Below are positions 9,245 to 17,284 of a DNA stretch of 60,582 nt, piece after piece; the first letter of the stretch is position 1; each line of letters opens with the position of its first letter. The stretch lies in assembly GCA_031628995.1 (NCBI GenBank), contig JAVLUO010000012.1:1-60582 (forward strand), written 5' to 3'. The position numbers and the translations under genes were made by a program. The stretch is from Bacillota bacterium LX-D. Its GTDB lineage: Bacteria; Bacillota; DUOV01; Zhaonellaceae. The notes beneath the pieces were generated by a model. The model made no database searches, was not told where the DNA came from, and saw only the letters and a program-made list of their open reading frames with translations.

Positions 9245-9249
9245 CAATA

Positions 9250-9393
9250 TTATTTAATTTCTAAAAATGGACACTCTTGATTGTTATTTTCGCAGCTGAC
9301 CCCAGCTATAGGTTTTCCTCAGCCGCCCCAGCCATCATCATCTTCGCCGCCAATAAACCATTTACATTTAGAAAAATTGCAGTCTCTGCTCAT
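9250..9393 (-). CDS. Candidate small selenoprotein (47 codons with in-frame TGA)
   Basis: The minus strand has GGAGGTGAAAAA then ATG at 9393, an excellent ribosome binding site. The first 24 codons read MSRDCNFSKC, then KWFIGGEDDDGWGG. Then comes TGA (9319-9321). The frame continues without another stop for 22 codons (GKPIAGVSCENNNQ, then ECPFLEIK) to TAA, followed 5 nt later by a terminator. Cysteines at 5, 10, 34 and 42 lie on both sides of the TGA, as expected if both halves form one metal- or redox-active protein. After the TGA, AGCTG-GGGT-CAGCT forms a perfect stem with a GGT-containing loop, about 16 nt from the TGA, the spacing of bacterial SECIS elements. The alternatives are a 24-residue peptide or a gene broken by a nonsense mutation. 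I know no matching family. Confidence 0.5.
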
Positions 9394-9486
9394 TTTTTCA
9401 CCTCCAGTTTGTAAAGGATTCAATATTAGATTTAACCAGAAGGTTTTTATTATACAGCTTAGAGAAAATTGAAAGGAGAAATTTAT

Positions 9487-10311
9487 TTGTATATAGGTGC
9501 CCATATTTCCATTAGCAAAGGATTTAGTTTTGCAATCGAGCAAGCAAATAAAATTGGCGGCAATACAATGCAGTTTTTCAGCCGTAACCCAAGAGGCGCC
9601 GGAGCAAAGGCGCTGAATTTAAAAGATATTGCCCTAGCCCAAGAAAAAGCAGAAAAGTATGGCTTTGGATCCTTAGTAGCTCATGCTCCCTATATTATTA
9701 ATTTGGCTTCTTCCAAGGAAGATTTATGGGAGTTAGCAATTAGGATAATGTCTGAAGATTTATCCAGAATGGATCAGGCTGGAGTAGCATATTTGGTAGT
9801 TCATCCTGGAAGTCATGTAGGTCAAGGTATCCCTTTTGCTCTGAAAAGGGTGTCGCAAGCTTTGAACAGAATATTGCAGAGTGAAGGTCAATCCATAGTG
9901 CTTTTAGAAACAATGTCTGGTTCAGGGACAGAGGTCGGAAAATCCCTTGATGAACTAGCCCAAATGATTAAATTGGTTGAAAATAAGGAGAGAGTTGGCG
10001 TTTGTTTGGACACATGTCATTTATATAGTGGCGGCTACGATCTTAGGCAAAATTTAGATCAGTTTATTTTAGATCTAGAGGAGAAAATTGGCTTAGATAA
10101 AGTTAAAGCGGTACATTTAAATGATAGTATAAATCCTTTAGGCAGTGCGAAAGACCGCCATGCAAATATTGGAGAGGGTTTAATAGGGAAAGATGCTCTT
10201 GGCAAATTTGTTACCCATCCCAAATTAAACCACTTGCCTTTTTTGTTAGAGACACCAGGCGGGTTAGAAATTTATCAACAAGAAATTGCTTATTTTAAAT
10301 CTTTAGAGTAG
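9487..10311 (+). CDS. nfo: Deoxyribonuclease IV (AP endonuclease IV)
   Basis: Cleaves DNA 5' to abasic sites in base excision repair; a trinuclear zinc TIM-barrel enzyme. Seen: YIGAHISISKG at the N-terminus, QFFSRNPRG, VAHAPYIINLAS, LVVHPGSHVG, LLETMSGSGTEVG, VGVCLDTCHLYSGGYD, VHLNDSINPLGSAKDRHANIGEG and FLLETPGG, which carry the zinc-binding His, Glu and Asp residues. The start is the TTG at 9487, 8 nt after AAAGGAG; an earlier in-frame TTG at 9469 lies before that site. It is followed after 5 nt by nth, an operon of two base-excision enzymes. Confidence 0.93.
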   Translation: MYIGAHISISKGFSFAIEQANKIGGNTMQFFSRNPRGAGAKALNLKDIALAQEKAEKYGFGSLVAHAPYIINLASSKEDLWELAIRIMSEDLSRMDQAGVAYLVVHPGSHVGQGIPFALKRVSQALNRILQSEGQSIVLLETMSGSGTEVGKSLDELAQMIKLVENKERVGVCLDTCHLYSGGYDLRQNLDQFILDLEEKIGLDKVKAVHLNDSINPLGSAKDRHANIGEGLIGKDALGKFVTHPKLNHLPFLLETPGGLEIYQQEIAYFKSLE

Positions 10312-10316
10312 GACTA

Positions 10317-10961
10317 ATGAACATGGAACAAATAGATAAAAAAAAGACGCAAGAAATTTTAAATCTTTTAGCAAGAAGTTATCCTAATGCTAAGCCAGCT
10401 TTAAATTTTGCTAATTCCTTTCAATTATTAATTGCCACCATACTTTCGGCTCAGTCAACAGATAATCAAGTAAATAAGGTAACAGCTAATTTATTTACTA
10501 AATATCAAACCCCTGCGGATATTGCAGTCCTTACACCGGAAGAATTGGCTAAGGATATTAAGGGATGTGGATTATACCATACAAAAAGCAAAAATATTAT
10601 TGCTACCTGTAAGATTTTAGCTGATAAATATGGAGGAAAGGTTCCCGATAGGCTAGAGCAATTGGTGGAATTACCGGGAGTAGGCCGAAAAACAGCTAAT
10701 GTTGTCTTGAGTAATGCTTTTGGCCAGGATGCTATTGCAGTTGATACACATGTTTTGCGGGTAGCAAATAGGTTAGGGTTGGCTAATAGTACTGATCCAT
10801 TTAAAACAGAAATGCAGCTGCAGCAGGTAATTCCCCAAAAGAAATGGTCCTTGGCTCACCATTGGCTTATTTATCATGGTCGAAAAAGATGTAAGGCCAG
10901 AAGACCAGATTGCTTAGGGTGTGAGTTGACAAAAATTTGTCCTCGAAAAGGATTAAATTAA
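10317..10961 (+). CDS. nth: Endonuclease III
   Basis: DNA glycosylase/AP lyase that removes oxidised pyrimidines. 214 aa with the helix-hairpin-helix LPGVGRKTANVVL containing the catalytic Lys, the catalytic Asp in AVDTHVLRVANRLGL, and the C-terminal [4Fe-4S] pattern C-x6-C-x2-C-x5-C (CKARRPDCLGCELTKIC). It starts 5 nt after nfo. A second ATG two codons downstream is equally possible. A strong hairpin follows. Confidence 0.96.
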   Translation: MNMEQIDKKKTQEILNLLARSYPNAKPALNFANSFQLLIATILSAQSTDNQVNKVTANLFTKYQTPADIAVLTPEELAKDIKGCGLYHTKSKNIIATCKILADKYGGKVPDRLEQLVELPGVGRKTANVVLSNAFGQDAIAVDTHVLRVANRLGLANSTDPFKTEMQLQQVIPQKKWSLAHHWLIYHGRKRCKARRPDCLGCELTKICPRKGLN

Positions 10962-11000
10962 CCTTAATGTAGTCGCAAAAACCCATCTACATTAAGGTTA
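10959..11000. terminator. Long inverted repeat, bidirectional terminator after nth
   Basis: TAACCTTAATGTAG (10959-10972) pairs perfectly with CTACATTAAGGTTA (10987-11000). The T-tract is weak on both sides (GTTTGTTAT on the plus strand). It lies between two convergent genes. Confidence 0.7.
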
Positions 11001-11018
11001 GTTTGTTATATGCCTAGT

Positions 11019-12482
11019 CTATTTCAACCAGTAAACACTAAACGGCTGATTTAAAGACAAACCTTTAAGCAGTTCTACTTCCTGATTACCATCTAAGTAT
11101 TTTAAAACCAAGGAAGTTTCATTACTTGATTTAGCTTGAAGGTAAATTGAGCAGCTATTATTTGAATTAGTTTGTGAGTAAGAGTTATTTACGATACTAG
11201 TTTGGGTTATTTCCCCAGAAAGTACATCTACTTTTATTTCCTGTTGGTTTGTTAAAAAAGTTAGCATTTTTTCGTCTAAAGACCAAAGCAATTGCTGAGG
11301 GTAGTCTGCTATTACAGCAAGATCTTTTATTTGCTGGTCTGCTAAGTTAAGCATTTGAATTCTGCTATTATTAGTGCCAGATTCCTTTAGGCAGTAGGCA
11401 ATATAATTGCCTTGGGGCGACCATTTTAAATTCATTGGGCAGCTATTTGGCAGTGAATTTGTAGCTTCCAATGGATTTTGAACTAGAAGAGTAGATTTTT
11501 CTCCACTTAGACCTATCTTTTCCATTGTGAAAGAATGGTTCGAATTTGGATAGAAAGAAACTGCCATACTTTGTCCATCAGAAGCCCAAGCAAAGTCTAC
11601 TGCATTGCTATTTTTAGGTAGCAATTCCATAATACTAGCTTCACTTTCTTTAATCAAGGCGATCTTTAAGTTAAAGTGAGGTAAATAACCAGTTGTTTCT
11701 TGAGTGTTATAAGCAATTAAATTTGCCCTGGGAGACCAAGTCGGTTTCCCTGCAACGGGATTAAGATCAACTTTGTACCCACCTGTGCCATCAGCTTTTA
11801 CTACATATAAGTACGGTTTATCGTAATATGTTTCCGTAGAAGATCTTTTCAAATAAGCAAACCAATTTCCATCGTAGGACCAGCCAATTATTTGTGCTAA
11901 ACCATCCTTGGTGATCTGTTTAGGGCTATCTCCCGCCTTGTTACCTAATAGGTACAAATTGTTTTGATCAAGAAAAGCAATGCGAGCAGGAATTTCTGCT
12001 GCCAACTTTCCTTCCGGAACTTTTGGTTCCCCGGTGCTAATTTCTACAGTTATTGTTTTTGCATCCCAGCCTATAGAAACATCTAAGGCAGTAGAGATAA
12101 ACCTTAGAGGGACAACAACTGTATCCTTGGTTATCTGTGGGGGGACGTCTAATAAAATTGTTTCTTCATTTTTAAAGGCTTTTTTACTTCCCACAATTAG
12201 TTTTATAATCTTTTTTCCTTGAATAATTGTTACCCTATTTGTCTTTGGATCCCATTTTACCTGTGCTTTTAAAGCGTTACTTACAAAGCGGACAGGAACC
12301 AGGACTCTGCCAGAGGATACCAGTGGAGGAATATCTGGTTTTAGTTCATTGCCGTTTAGAGTAATTTTTACGGCGGTGGAAGTGGAAAGAGAGGCGTTAG
12401 CAGGTGCGGAAAAAATGCTAAATAAAAATAATGTGCTTACAAGTAAAAAAATATTTAAATAACTCTTGACATATAATTTCAT
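11019..12482 (-). CDS. Exported stalk-domain protein with a WD40-like/TolB-type beta-propeller
   Basis: 487 aa. A signal peptide (YLNIFLLVSTLFLFSIFS, cut near PANAS) is followed by a copper amine oxidase N-terminal-like stalk domain at about residues 35-150 (VRFVSNALKAQVKWDP, PLRFISTALDVSIGWD). The C-terminal 320 residues carry repeated propeller blades of the TolB type: GWSYDGNWFAYLK, PTWSPRANLIAYNT, DFAWASDGQSMAVSF, LKWSPQGNYIAYCL and LLWSLDEKMLTFL. It probably acts at the cell surface; the ligand is unknown. The start is set by GGGGGTGGAG. It shares only the stalk domain with the gene at 3260-4621. Confidence 0.85.
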   Translation of the reverse strand: MKLYVKSYLNIFLLVSTLFLFSIFSAPANASLSTSTAVKITLNGNELKPDIPPLVSSGRVLVPVRFVSNALKAQVKWDPKTNRVTIIQGKKIIKLIVGSKKAFKNEETILLDVPPQITKDTVVVPLRFISTALDVSIGWDAKTITVEISTGEPKVPEGKLAAEIPARIAFLDQNNLYLLGNKAGDSPKQITKDGLAQIIGWSYDGNWFAYLKRSSTETYYDKPYLYVVKADGTGGYKVDLNPVAGKPTWSPRANLIAYNTQETTGYLPHFNLKIALIKESEASIMELLPKNSNAVDFAWASDGQSMAVSFYPNSNHSFTMEKIGLSGEKSTLLVQNPLEATNSLPNSCPMNLKWSPQGNYIAYCLKESGTNNSRIQMLNLADQQIKDLAVIADYPQQLLWSLDEKMLTFLTNQQEIKVDVLSGEITQTSIVNNSYSQTNSNNSCSIYLQAKSSNETSLVLKYLDGNQEVELLKGLSLNQPFSVYWLK

Positions 12483-12638
12483 TTCTCCACCCCCTCGATA
12501 TCCTTTGGTAATATCCAGTTTTTGCTAAATAAAACTGGGCTTCTTTGGTATACCCTTTTTTGGGTAAAATTAGCTTTTAAATTTTCCAATTTTCTAAATT
12601 TATGGGCTTGACATATTACCGCAGGACTGTAATTAGGA

Positions 12639-12666
12639 GTGAGATAGAAAAAAATTTCTATCTCAC
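12639..12666 (-). terminator. Inverted repeat downstream of rubrerythrin
   Basis: GTGAGATAGAAA pairs with TTTCTATCTCAC around four bases, 11 nt after the rubrerythrin stop. The tail on the minus strand (TCCTAATT) is weak in T; on the plus strand it is CCAATTTTTT. Confidence 0.6.
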
Positions 12667-12676
12667 CCAATTTTTT

Positions 12677-13168
12677 CTAATCAATAAGCTTAAAGCGAGA
12701 ACCAGGTACACCGCAAATAGGACATTTATCCGGTGCATTATTTATTTCAATGTAGCCGCAAACGGGGCAGAGGTAAAAACCAAGATCTTGATTTTTATCT
12801 AAGCTATCCAAAACTTTTTTATATAGTTCTGCATGAACTTTTTCTGCTTCATTGGCTCTTTTAAAGGTAGCTACAGCAGCTTTATTTCCTTCAGCTTCAG
12901 CCTCTTTAATAAATTCTGGATACATTTTTTCAAATTCAAAAGTTTCTCCGTTAATACCGGCTTGTAGGTTAGCTGCAGTATCCTGAACTTCACCCATTAC
13001 TTTAAGGTGGCTGGAAGCATGGATTGCTTCAGCTTCGGCAGCTGCGCGGAAAAGTTTTGCGGCTGTTCTATAACCTTCTTCATCTGCTTTTTGAGCAAAA
13101 GCAAGATATTTGCGGTTTGCTTGAGACTCCCCGGCAAAAGCTTCTTTTAAATTTTTTTCTGTGCTCAT
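12677..13168 (-). CDS. rbr: Rubrerythrin
   Basis: Peroxide-scavenging NADH peroxidase component of anaerobes. 163 aa: an N-terminal four-helix diiron ferritin-like domain (AFAGESQANRKYLAFAQKA, AEAEAIHASSHLKVMGE, ANEAEKVHAELYKK) and a C-terminal rubredoxin-type FeCys4 site (CPVCGY at the first knuckle, CPICGVPG at the second). The start is the ATG of MSTEKNLKEAF at 13168, 8 nt after AAGGAGGTT; the 8-codon longer reading begins before this ribosome binding site. It is a single gene with hairpins on both sides. Confidence 0.95.
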   Translation of the reverse strand: MSTEKNLKEAFAGESQANRKYLAFAQKADEEGYRTAAKLFRAAAEAEAIHASSHLKVMGEVQDTAANLQAGINGETFEFEKMYPEFIKEAEAEGNKAAVATFKRANEAEKVHAELYKKVLDSLDKNQDLGFYLCPVCGYIEINNAPDKCPICGVPGSRFKLID

Positions 13169-13240
13169 TTGTTTTAACCTCCTTGATTTCATTATATATA
13201 GTAATTATTAATATTCTGTCCAAAAATGTCAAGGTTAACC

Positions 13241-13283
13241 AAAAAAAGCTTCTTACCCGTTAGCAATGGGTAGAAGCTTTTTT
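13241..13283. terminator. Intrinsic terminator after aconitase
   Basis: AAAAAAGCTTCTTACCC pairs with GGGTAGAAGCTTTTTT around GTTAGCAAT, with T-runs on both strands. It lies 13 nt after the aconitase stop, so its main role is on the minus strand. Confidence 0.85.
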
Positions 13284-13295
13284 AGAATTAAATTT

Positions 13296-15221
13296 TTAGG
13301 ATTGTGCTTTAGTGTAATTAAGTAGGCCCCCGGCAAGAATAATTTTTATAAAACGAGGTGACAAGTTATGATTTACCTGGAAACTAGTTCCTTTAGTAAT
13401 GTTATGAACTGTTAGCTGATTACTATTATTTAACTGCCGGTATAAATCTTTAAATTCTAGTTTATCCCCTTGCTCAATTTGTTCGTAATCTTTTTCATTG
13501 ACAAATGTAAGAGGTAAAATACCAAAGTTAACCAGATTTGCTTTGTGTATCCGGGCAAAGGATTTTGTGATAACGGCTTTAACACCAAGATACATTGGAG
13601 CTAAGGCTGCGTGCTCTCGACTAGAGCCCTGGCCATAATTGTGACCACCAACAATAAAACCTCCATTAGAACTCTTTGCCCTATGGGCAAATTCCTTATC
13701 AACAGATGAAAAAACGTGTTCAGATATTGCTGGAATATTAGAACGCAGAGGTAATACCTTAGAGCCTGCAGGCATAATATGATCAGTTGTAATATTGTCT
13801 TCAACTTTAAGTAGTACATCCCCAGACAACTCTTGAGGCAATGCTTGGTTTACAGGTAAAGGTTTAATATTTGGCCCCCGAACAATTTCCACTTTTTCCG
13901 GTTCAGTAGATGGGGCAAGTATCATACGATCATCAATAGTAAATTTTTCAGGCATTGCAATAGAAATAGGAGCACCTAAGGTTCTAGGATCTGTTAAAAC
14001 ACCTGTCAGAGCAGATGCGGCAGCTACCTCGGGACTAGCTAGAAATACTTGAGCATCTTGTGTTCCGCTTCGGCCTAAAAAGTTACGATTAAAGGTTCTT
14101 ATAGAAACACCTTTAGAAGGAGGAGCTTGCCCCATTCCAATACAAGGACCGCAGGCAGATTCTAAAATTCTTGCTCCCGCAGCTATTAAATCTGCTAAAG
14201 CGCCGTTAGATGCTAACATTTTAAATACTTGTCTAGATCCCGGGGATATTACTAAGCTGACTTCCGGATGTACCATTTTACCTTTTAAAATGGAGGCTAC
14301 ACGCATCAAGTCCGTGTAAGAAGAATTGGTGCAACTTCCAATGGCTACCTGGTTAACTTTTATAGGACCAACTACACTTACTTTTTCGACTGCATCAGGA
14401 CTATGAGGCTGAGCAACAATTGGTTCAAGTTCAGATAAGTTTAGTTCAATAATTTCATCATATTCAGCATCAAAATCGGGTAAGAGTTCAACCCAATCTG
14501 AATCCCTCTTTTGAGCTTTTAAAAATGTTTTAGTTATTTCGTCACTGGGAAAAATAGAAGTAGTTGCTCCTAGTTCGGCACCCATATTAGTAATTGTAGC
14601 TCGTTCTGGTACACTTAAAGTTGCAACACCAGTGCCGCCATATTCAATTATTTTACCTACTCCACCTTTAACGCTTAACAAACGTAAAACTTCTAAAATT
14701 ACATCTTTTGCCGATACCCAAGCTGGAAGTTGTCCAGTTAAATTAATTTTAACTACTTTAGGCATCGTTAAATAAAATGGGCCCCCAGCCATGGCTACAG
14801 CTACATCTAAACCGCCAGCCCCAATGGCTAACATTCCAATACCACCGCCAGTAGGAGTGTGGCTATCAGAACCTAATAAAGTTTGACCTGGTACGCCAAA
14901 ACGCTCTAAGTGAACCTGATGGCAAATACCGTTTCCAGGCCGGGAAAAATAAATCCCATGTTTAGAGGCTATGCTCTGCAAAAAGCGGTGATCATCGGCA
15001 TTTTCGAAGCCTGTCTGTAATGTATTATGATCAACATAACTTACTGATAATTTAGTTTTAACTTGAGGTACTCCCATAGCTTCAAATTGCAGGTAAGCCA
15101 TGGTTCCTGTGGCATCTTGGGTAAGTGTTTGGTCTATTTTAATGGCAATTTCCTGCCCTGACGTTAGCTCTCCGCTGACTAAATGCTCTTTTAGAATCTT
15201 TCTGACAATATTGTCCCCCAT
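13296..15221 (-). CDS. acn: Aconitate hydratase
   Basis: Interconverts citrate and isocitrate; [4Fe-4S] enzyme. 641 aa, the short form common in anaerobes. Seen: IKIDQTLTQDATGTM, the substrate loop LLGSDSHTPTGGG, the cluster cysteines in AIGSCTNSSYTDL and ESACGPCIGMGQ, RTFNRNFLGRSGT, and the C-terminal swivel domain with GGHNYGQGSSREHAA. GAGGAGGTAATAA precedes the ATG. With citrate synthase it would supply 2-oxoglutarate precursors; no isocitrate dehydrogenase is in the window. The related homoaconitase/isopropylmalate families are less likely given the GSSREHAALAP context. Confidence 0.93.
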   Translation of the reverse strand: MGDNIVRKILKEHLVSGELTSGQEIAIKIDQTLTQDATGTMAYLQFEAMGVPQVKTKLSVSYVDHNTLQTGFENADDHRFLQSIASKHGIYFSRPGNGICHQVHLERFGVPGQTLLGSDSHTPTGGGIGMLAIGAGGLDVAVAMAGGPFYLTMPKVVKINLTGQLPAWVSAKDVILEVLRLLSVKGGVGKIIEYGGTGVATLSVPERATITNMGAELGATTSIFPSDEITKTFLKAQKRDSDWVELLPDFDAEYDEIIELNLSELEPIVAQPHSPDAVEKVSVVGPIKVNQVAIGSCTNSSYTDLMRVASILKGKMVHPEVSLVISPGSRQVFKMLASNGALADLIAAGARILESACGPCIGMGQAPPSKGVSIRTFNRNFLGRSGTQDAQVFLASPEVAAASALTGVLTDPRTLGAPISIAMPEKFTIDDRMILAPSTEPEKVEIVRGPNIKPLPVNQALPQELSGDVLLKVEDNITTDHIMPAGSKVLPLRSNIPAISEHVFSSVDKEFAHRAKSSNGGFIVGGHNYGQGSSREHAALAPMYLGVKAVITKSFARIHKANLVNFGILPLTFVNEKDYEQIEQGDKLEFKDLYRQLNNSNQLTVHNITKGTSFQVNHNLSPRFIKIILAGGLLNYTKAQS

Positions 15222-15369
15222 ATTTATTACCTCCTCGGGAATTTTGCTGTTTTTCTAAATATACCAAAGAGTGAGGAATGCGTCAAAGTGTTTGAATTTT
15301 TCATGAGAAATAATTATTATAGATAGTGAACTAGAAAGCTTTTGGGAAAATATGATAGGAGGCTATTTT

Positions 15370-15828
15370 GTGCATATTGTATTAGTTGAGCCGGAAATAC
15401 CGCAAAATACAGGCAATATTGTTCGTACCTGCGCCGTAACTGGATCCCATTTACATTTGGTTAGACCATTAGGTTTTTCAACTGAAGATAAATATTTAAA
15501 AAGGGCAGGTTTAGATTATTGGCATTTAGTAGATATTGAGTATCACGATAATTTTCAGCAATTGCAGGAAAAATATGCTGATGGTAACTATTATTTTGCA
15601 ACTACAAAGGCAACTAAAATTCATACCAAAGTGAAGTATGCTAACAATGATTTTCTAGTCTTTGGAAGTGAGACCAGAGGGCTGTCCAAAGAAATACTGG
15701 TTGCTAATAAAGAGTATTGTATACGGGTGCCAATGTTATCAGAGGCTCGGTGTCTCAACCTAGCCAATTCAGTGGCAGTTATACTTTATGAGGCACTAAG
15801 GCAGGTAGGCTTCCCCAATCTTAGATGA
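15370..15828 (+). CDS. trmL: tRNA (cytidine/uridine-34 2'-O)-methyltransferase
   Basis: SPOUT-class methyltransferase that methylates the ribose of the wobble base of tRNA-Leu. 152 aa with the typical N-terminus VHIVLVEPEIPQNTGNIVRT, the central LVFGSETRGL and the C-terminal trefoil-knot segment IRVPMLSEARCLNLANSVAV. The GTG at 15370 is the start, because ATAGGAGGC lies just before it; an ATG at 15352 would overlap that site. The tRNA-Pro gene follows. Confidence 0.92.
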   Translation: MHIVLVEPEIPQNTGNIVRTCAVTGSHLHLVRPLGFSTEDKYLKRAGLDYWHLVDIEYHDNFQQLQEKYADGNYYFATTKATKIHTKVKYANNDFLVFGSETRGLSKEILVANKEYCIRVPMLSEARCLNLANSVAVILYEALRQVGFPNLR

Positions 15829-15882
15829 AAATACACTTGCTGGCGATTGAAAAAGATGCTATAATTACTTAGTTAGTTCAGT

Positions 15883-15959
15883 CGGAACGTAGCGCAGTTT
15901 GGTAGCGCGCTTGGTTCGGGACCAAGAGGCCGCAGGTTCAAATCCTGTCGTTCCGACCA
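15883..15959 (+). tRNA. tRNA-Pro (anticodon CGG)
   Basis: A complete cloverleaf: acceptor CGGAACG with CGTTCCG, anticodon stem CTTGG/CCAAG around the loop TTCGGGA, T-arm GCAGGTTCAAATCCTGT, discriminator A and encoded CCA. The anticodon CGG reads CCG. Its 3' half is the attachment site of the element that follows. Confidence 0.97.
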
Positions 15960-15963
15960 TTTA
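15915..15963 (+). repeat. attL: 3' part of tRNA-Pro, attachment site core
   Basis: These 49 bases recur at 19545-19593 with two mismatches. The repeat begins inside the anticodon loop (TTCGGGACC) and runs through the 3' CCA to ACCATTT. This is the classic product of tyrosine-recombinase integration into a tRNA gene. Confidence 0.93.
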
Positions 15964-16065
15964 TTATCAACGTTTTAGCTGATCGAGAAGTAATAAAAAA
16001 TTAATTTCTGACGACCAGTTTGACGACCACCAAGAAAAAGTCTGGGATTTTAATCCTAGGCTTTT

Positions 16066-16500
16066 TTATTTTTTCTCCGTGCCAGAGGGTAAAAGAGATG
16101 AAAGAGCATCAGTTGCTGCTTTCTTTCTTTTATCTTGTAAGTGACCGTATATGTCTAACGTGACTTGAATAGAGGAATGACCTAATAACTCGGCGATATC
16201 CTTTAGGGAGAAACCTCGATCGATTGGTGCAGAAGCAACAGAGTGCCGTAGATCATGGAATCTCACATGGCCTAGGCCTGCTTGTTTGATGAGTTCAATG
16301 TGGGTTTCGTAAAATCTATCAGGGTATATTGGTTCTCCGTTTTCTTTACAAAATATTAAGTTATTCTTTTGATAATCTTCCCCCAATGTAGCTTTTCCTT
16401 TGCTTGGACTTTTTTATGCTTTTTAAGCTCATAGAGTACATCCTCTGGAATAAAAATGGTTCGATCTGAAGTTTTTGTTTTTGGGGTGGAAAAAATCATA
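16066..16500 (-). pseudogene. Tyrosine recombinase (integrase), C-terminal remnant with frameshift
   Basis: Only the catalytic C-terminus remains. One frame gives STPKTKTSDRTIFIP and ELKKHKKVQAKEKLHWG; the next frame continues with EDYQKNNLIFCKENGEPIYP, so there is a frameshift near 16380. The active-site box HDLRHSVAS and LLGHSSIQVTLDIYGH, with the catalytic Arg, His and the terminal Tyr, are intact. About 200 N-terminal residues are missing and the upstream sequence is unrelated phage DNA. Its position next to attL, pointing towards it, fits the integrase of this element. It cannot make an active enzyme. Confidence 0.9.
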
Positions 16501-16719
16501 TACAGCATAGAAAACGCAGCTCTAAGTGTAATGCACGATGGCCAACCTGTTGGAATTAAAGGCATAATAATCGCCCGTGCGAGCGATTATAACAATGGAC
16601 AGGACTTTCTTACAATCACTTTGCCAAGTGGCCGAAAATTATTTTATACAAAGCCCTTTCTAGGGGTAAATGACCGAGGATGCGAAGCTTTGCACTATCA
16701 TGGAATTAACCAAAATTAG
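16485..16719 (+). pseudogene. Phage-type family A DNA polymerase, internal fragment
   Basis: The plus-strand frame reads IENAALSVMHDGQPVG, then DFLTITLPSGRKLFYTKP and GCEALHYHGINQN before a stop. LPSGRKL-Y and the LHY-G-NQ block are typical of the polymerase I-like enzyme of clostridial phages, just before the segment with the catalytic Asp. Nothing of the exonuclease or catalytic part remains on either side. It overlaps the end of the integrase remnant on the other strand, so the junction is a deletion scar. Confidence 0.7.
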
Positions 16720-16847
16720 GCGCCGGTGTACCGGTCAATCCTATGAATCTTGTTATGTGTTTCCGTACCCAAGTTAAGGACTTGAACCGTTTAGCCTTAT
16801 GATTCTTAAAACTGCTAAACTCGTCACTACAACCATGTCAAATGGCC

Positions 16848-17167
16848 ATGCATTACGGTAATACTCAACAAGCCAAGGAACATTCAGTCATTTACAAAGT
16901 GAGGTACTAGAAGTTAAACAAGCGGTAATTAATGGCGAGTCTAGGGCTATAGCTGAAGAATTGCTAGATACAATACATTCTGCGGAAACGGCATTAAGAA
17001 TTGAGTTGAGTGATGAGTTGATCAGCAAAGAAACCCTAAACGATTTAAAGCAAGAAATACTTGAAAAGAATAGTCGGAGAGGATATTACGCAGTTGAAGA
17101 AATTCAAAGTCCAATTTGTAACACATGTGTAAACGATTGCTGTAGATGCCTTATTAGCAAAGCGTAG
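16848..17167 (+). pseudogene. Phage small protein, MazG-like remnant
   Basis: MHYGNTQQAKEH in one frame is followed by FSHLQSEVLEVKQAVINGES in the next, then AIAEELLDTIHSAETALRIE. The H-x3-E-x2-E pattern followed by E-x3-D resembles the helical metal-binding core of MazG-type pyrophosphohydrolases found in phages. The tail has three cysteine pairs (ICNTCVNDCCRC) that I cannot place. A frameshift near 16883 disables it as a full gene. The 100 bases upstream show only short frames in all phases. Confidence 0.5.
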
Positions 17168-17284
17168 TATGTCAAAAGTATGAACTGAACAATACGGTAT
17201 AAAAAACGATATAGGTATGCTGCAACTATTTATACCCAAGAGAATAATCTGTTAATAAAGAAGTTTTATTAACGGAGGAATAGC

